A stretch of 9,327 nucleotides of DNA from SIG636 sp045604285 (GTDB lineage Bacteria; Bacillota; Clostridia; Oscillospirales; CAG-382), in assembly GCA_045604285.1 (NCBI GenBank), contig JAZUNS010000027.1, forward strand, positions 1-9,327, in the 5' to 3' direction. The position numbers and the translations under genes were made by a program. Below, in pieces: positions 6,923 through 9,327 of the stretch; within the stretch, counting starts at the first letter, position 1; every line of letters starts with the position of its first letter. Under the pieces are notes generated by a model, which saw only the letters and a list, made by a program, of their open reading frames with translations, was not told where the DNA came from and did no database searches.

Positions 6923-7986
6923 TATTCAGCACCTCCGTTCATTTCTTCTATCTTTGCAAGTATTTCTGCGGGTGTGGGGATAACGCCGCCGGTTCTGCCA
7001 AAGAACTCTACGGGGCGGCGGCAGTCGGTAGCAACCTTAACGTCGTCTACCATCTGACCCATGTTCATTTCAACTACAAGGAATTTGTCGACCTTGTCGG
7101 CAAGGGCGGCAAGCTCCTTCTTAGGATAAGGCCAAAGAGTAATGGGACGGAAAAGGCCTGCTTTTATGCCCTTTTCTCTTGCGGCTTTTACTGCGGTTTT
7201 TGCTATACGGGCGGTAATGCCGTATGCAACGATACAGATTTCTGCATCCTCGGTCATGTATTCGTCATACTGAACTTCGTTTTCTTCAATCTGCTTATAG
7301 CGCTCGTATCTGTCAAGAACGGTCTTTTCCAAAACCTCGGGGGAAATGTAAAGGGAGTTAACTATGTTATGCTCTCTCTTATTTCCGTGGCCGCAAGCCG
7401 CCCAGGTCTTTTCGGGAAGCGCACGTTCCTTTTTGGATTCAAAATCAACGGGCTCCATCATCTGACCGAGGGCGCCGTCTGCAAGGAGCATAACGGGGGT
7501 GCGGTAGATGTCTGCAAGGTCAAAGGCTTCACCCATAAGAGTTGCTATCTCTTGAACGTAGGCGGGGGCAAGCACTATAAAATGCTGGTCGCCGTGACCG
7601 AGAGCCTTGGTTGCCTGCAAATAGTCCGACTGGGCAGGCTGAATGCCGCCAAGACCGGGGCCGCCGCGCTGTACGTTTACTATAACGCAAGGCAGGTCGG
7701 AACCGATTATGTAGGAAACGCCTTCGCTTTTAAGGCTTATCCCGGGGGAAGAGGAGGAGGTGAAGGCACGTTCGCCTGCGGCGTTACAACCAAGCACCAT
7801 GTTTATTGCGGAAACTTCACTTTCTGCCTGCAGACAAAGACCGCCAACCTTGGGCATCTTTTTTGCAAGGTATTCGGAAAGCTCGGTTTGGGGAGTTATA
7901 GGATAGCCGAAGAAATAACGGCAGCCTGCACGGATAGCGGCTTCGCCGATAACCTCGTTACCCTTCATAAGCATTTTTTCACCCAT
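6922..7986 (-). CDS. vorB: 2-oxoacid:ferredoxin oxidoreductase, alpha subunit (VorB/KorA type)
   Basis: This is the alpha subunit of the oxidoreductase, carrying the pyrimidine-binding half of the thiamine diphosphate site (about residues 14-240) and a C-terminal transketolase-C-like domain (about 250-345). The 354-residue product contains FFGYPITPQTE (25-35), the acidic pair in QAESE (53-57), the loop TSSSSPGISLKSEG (76-89), and VQRGGPGLGG followed by QPAQSDYLQATK (from 105). The RGGPGLGG...PAQSDY form resembles proteins named 3-methyl-2-oxobutanoate dehydrogenase subunit VorB more than classical KorA, so a branched-chain 2-oxoacid substrate is possible but unproven. The start at 7986 is supported by the TAATG junction with korD and by family-like MGEKMLMKGNE. 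An AAGGA lies upstream at slightly long spacing. All four subunits are contiguous and intact. Confidence 0.93.
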   Translation of the reverse strand: MGEKMLMKGNEVIGEAAIRAGCRYFFGYPITPQTELSEYLAKKMPKVGGLCLQAESEVSAINMVLGCNAAGERAFTSSSSPGISLKSEGVSYIIGSDLPCVIVNVQRGGPGLGGIQPAQSDYLQATKALGHGDQHFIVLAPAYVQEIATLMGEAFDLADIYRTPVMLLADGALGQMMEPVDFESKKERALPEKTWAACGHGNKREHNIVNSLYISPEVLEKTVLDRYERYKQIEENEVQYDEYMTEDAEICIVAYGITARIAKTAVKAAREKGIKAGLFRPITLWPYPKKELAALADKVDKFLVVEMNMGQMVDDVKVATDCRRPVEFFGRTGGVIPTPAEILAKIEEMNGGAE

Positions 7987-8204
7987 TATTTCTCACATCC
8001 TTTCTCTACGGTGATGATAACATCCGGACACATTGTAGCACACATAGCACAAGCGATACACTGTTCCATATCGGTGATATGTGCCGGATGGTAGCCCTTA
8101 GCGTTAAGGGCAGAGCTGTCAAGGGCGATAAGTCCCTTAGGGCAAGCGGAAACGCAAAGCCCACAGCCCTTACAAAGGTCTGTTTTAAAGCTAAGCCTGT
8201 TCAT
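7986..8204 (-). CDS. korD: 2-oxoacid:ferredoxin oxidoreductase, delta subunit (2x[4Fe-4S] ferredoxin-like)
   Basis: This small electron-transfer subunit would carry electrons from the thiamine diphosphate site to soluble ferredoxin. The 72-residue product has two classic [4Fe-4S] motifs: Cys11-x2-Cys14-x2-Cys17-x3-Cys21-Pro and Cys49-x2-Cys52-x2-Cys55-x3-Cys59-Pro. No signal peptide or membrane segment is seen, so it is cytoplasmic. The ATG at 8204 has an AAGGAAG ribosome site about 8 bases upstream. The stop overlaps the alpha-subunit start in TAATG. It is the first gene after the only sizeable internal gap (8205-8241), so it may head its own transcript. It could in principle be a free ferredoxin, but fused spacing with alpha, beta and gamma genes argues for a dedicated subunit. 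Confidence 0.93.
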   Translation of the reverse strand: MNRLSFKTDLCKGCGLCVSACPKGLIALDSSALNAKGYHPAHITDMEQCIACAMCATMCPDVIITVEKGCEK

Positions 8205-8258
8205 TTTTAGCTTCCTTTCTCTTTCTATATAAAAATTTATATCAAAACAGTTGTTTTG
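8205..8258 (-). promoter_or_regulatory. AT-rich gap before korD with two abutting inverted repeats
   Basis: This is the only intergenic space over 10 bases inside the gene run. Two perfect inverted repeats sit back to back. In + strand coordinates these are 8227-8242 (7-bp arms ATATAAA/TTTATAT, 2-base loop) and 8243-8258 (6-bp arms CAAAAC/GTTTTG, 4-base loop). The second overlaps the end of the ATPase gene. On the minus strand TATAAA and TATATA could serve as -10 elements, but I find no convincing -35 at proper spacing. The stems are weak and not followed by a clean T-run. A promoter, operator or weak attenuator ahead of korD is possible but unproven. Confidence 0.3.
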
Positions 8259-8898
8259 TAGCGTTATCCATTAAAACCGAGTCGGTGTCCTCTACCCCCG
8301 CAACGGTTTTAAGCACCGTATTGCCCAGGAAGGCAACACCTGTTTTTTCGGCAAGTGCCTTGCAGATATCTGCGCCTTTGTTTACGGTTTCCATAGTGGT
8401 TTCGGCACCAAGGTTAGTATTGTTTACTATTCCGCTGAAGCTAAGGCGTGACATTGCCTCGATATCCCTTAGGGACTGCTCTGCTTCCTCTACCGTTGCG
8501 GTAAGAGAACGGCAGGCGTTGTACACGTAAAGCATATCGTAGCCGTGTTTTTCAAATTTTTCCTTGTAGACCGATACGGCAATGGCTCCGTCGTCACCGC
8601 CCACGTCTATTACGGAAAAATCGTCACCGTCAAAGACGGAAAGAAATTCCGGCGGGATGGATGGAATATCCACGTTTGTATTGGCAAACTGCGGTATTAT
8701 GCAACGGATGCCCAAAGCTTTAAGCTCATCGGCGTTATCGGCGGTTCTAAAATAGGGGTTTACCACGTCAAGGTCAGCCACCGTCACCTTTTTGCCTTTT
8801 GCAGCGGCAAGCTTGGCAAGGTTTACTGCCACGTTGGTCTTGCCTGCGCCGTAGTGCCCACAGATTATGATAATGCGTTTGGTTAATTTGTCAAGCAT
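8242..8898 (-). CDS. MinD/ParA-like P-loop ATPase of unknown function
   Basis: This is a soluble deviant-Walker nucleotide-binding protein of the CobQ/CobB/MinD/ParA class; its specific role is not known to me. The 218-residue product (from ATG at 8898) has Walker A GHYGAGKT at 14-21, the ADLDVVNPYFR segment at 41-51 with Asp42 and Asp44, a Walker B-like SVIDVGGDD from about 95, and GIVNNTNLG at 156-164, probably base-contacting. The position of the MinD/ParA signature Lys in Walker A is His15. No ParB, MinC or plasmid gene is nearby, and there is no C-terminal CxxC as in NBP35/ApbC iron-sulfur carriers. An in-frame GTG at 8910 would give 4 extra residues. ATG is preferred because GTGGAG lies 6 bases upstream and the gene then starts 1 base after the U32 stop. 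Its place before korD suggests a link to the oxidoreductase. Confidence 0.85.
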   Translation of the reverse strand: MLDKLTKRIIIICGHYGAGKTNVAVNLAKLAAAKGKKVTVADLDVVNPYFRTADNADELKALGIRCIIPQFANTNVDIPSIPPEFLSVFDGDDFSVIDVGGDDGAIAVSVYKEKFEKHGYDMLYVYNACRSLTATVEEAEQSLRDIEAMSRLSFSGIVNNTNLGAETTMETVNKGADICKALAEKTGVAFLGNTVLKTVAGVEDTDSVLMDNATKQLF

Positions 8899-8899
8899 T

Positions 8900-9327
8900 T
8901 TATTCTCCACATCTGATTATGTCCCATTCCTTTACCTCGCCAAGCTTGGCATAAAACACCTGCTTGGGATGGGGGACGTTCTCTATCTCTTCCATTTCTT
9001 CGTTATAAAGCTTTTCCGCCACGGCTTCTCTGCCGCCGCAGCCGGGGCTTAGTATTTGCACCCTGTCACCCACGGAAAACTTGTTGCGCTGTATGCACCT
9101 TGCAAGTCCGGTTTCGCTGTCATATCCGCTTACGGTGGCAAGATACGCCCTATCGTTAAGGTACACGTTGGCGCTGCACACCTTGGCGCTTTCGTGAGGG
9201 GAGATGAAGAAAAAGCCCGTATCGTACTCTCTGTGGCTTACGCTTTCGGTTTCCTTCTTCCACATGGGGTCAACCTTGTATCCATCGGGGTCAGCCAAAT
9301 AACTGTCGTAAGCCATACGGTAAGCGT
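8900..9327 (-). CDS. U32-family peptidase, C-terminal part (5' end beyond the window)
   Basis: The last 141 residues of a protein are visible, and the reading frame stays open to the right edge. The first in-window Met (at 9316) is therefore internal rather than the start. The segment resembles the C-terminal domain of U32 'peptidase' proteins: an AYR(M)AYDSYLADP helix, then a stretch ending QRNKFSVGDRVQILSPG, and a final VPHPKQVFYAKLGEVKEWDIIR. U32 proteins have been described as collagenase-like peptidases, but members such as TrhP and RlhA act in hydroxylation of tRNA or rRNA, so proteolysis should not be assumed. The stop is 1 base before the ATPase start, suggesting co-transcription. The catalytic/Fe-S part of the protein, if any, is outside the window. 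The call rests on C-terminal pattern alone. Confidence 0.72.
   Translation of the reverse strand, partial: AYRMAYDSYLADPDGYKVDPMWKKETESVSHREYDTGFFFISPHESAKVCSANVYLNDRAYLATVSGYDSETGLARCIQRNKFSVGDRVQILSPGCGGREAVAEKLYNEEMEEIENVPHPKQVFYAKLGEVKEWDIIRCGE

Noticed and set aside
8242..8898. Plasmid partition ParA or division-site MinD
   Set aside because: No ParB, MinC, MinE or replication gene is nearby, the signature Lys is absent, and no C-terminal amphipathic membrane helix is evident.
8899..8910. GTG start at 8910 for the MinD/ParA-like ATPase
   Set aside because: The GTG overlaps the GTGGAG ribosome site itself. The ATG at 8898 has proper spacing and the 1-base gap pattern seen at other junctions.
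1..9327. Mobile element, CRISPR array, tRNA or rRNA
   Set aside because: No transposase, integrase, direct-repeat array, tRNA cloverleaf or rRNA-like segment could be seen on either strand.

Overview
The window looks like part of a chromosome from an anaerobic, Gram-positive-type Clostridia bacterium (Bacillota). Three things point there: a four-subunit 2-oxoacid:ferredoxin oxidoreductase, the MEP isoprenoid genes ispD and ispF, and a YmfF/YmfH pair of M16 proteins, which is typical of Bacillota. No rRNA, tRNA, mobile element, CRISPR array or phage gene is visible. This is inferred from gene families and layout; no database search was possible.

All twelve recognisable genes lie on the minus strand and read from right to left. 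In transcription order they are: a U32-family peptidase (5' end cut off by the right edge), an orphan MinD/ParA-like ATPase, the oxidoreductase subunits delta (korD), alpha (vorB/korA), beta (korB) and gamma (korC), then ispD, ispF, ymfF, ymfH, lgt and folD. Packing is extremely tight. Most neighbours overlap by 1-11 bases or are separated by 1-9 bases. Only the 37-base gap between the ATPase and korD is larger, so it is the one internal place where a separate promoter might sit. The genes could form one long operon, or two units split at that gap.

The right half (about 5640-8204) encodes a complete, apparently intact ferredoxin-dependent 2-oxoacid oxidoreductase. It would convert a 2-oxoacid plus CoA to acyl-CoA and CO2 with reduction of ferredoxin, or run in reverse. 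The middle (4473-5650) encodes two steps of the MEP pathway. The left half (185-4463) holds a catalytic/non-catalytic M16 pair, the lipoprotein diacylglyceryl transferase Lgt, and the folate enzyme FolD.

The leftmost 184 bases, downstream of folD, hold no convincing gene. They contain several inverted repeats, including a perfect 11-bp stem at 65-89 that is the best candidate terminator. Most of the window is ordinary housekeeping content. The points most worth a second look are the uncharacterised ATPase beside the oxidoreductase, the division of active-site residues between YmfH and YmfF, and the repeat-rich left end.
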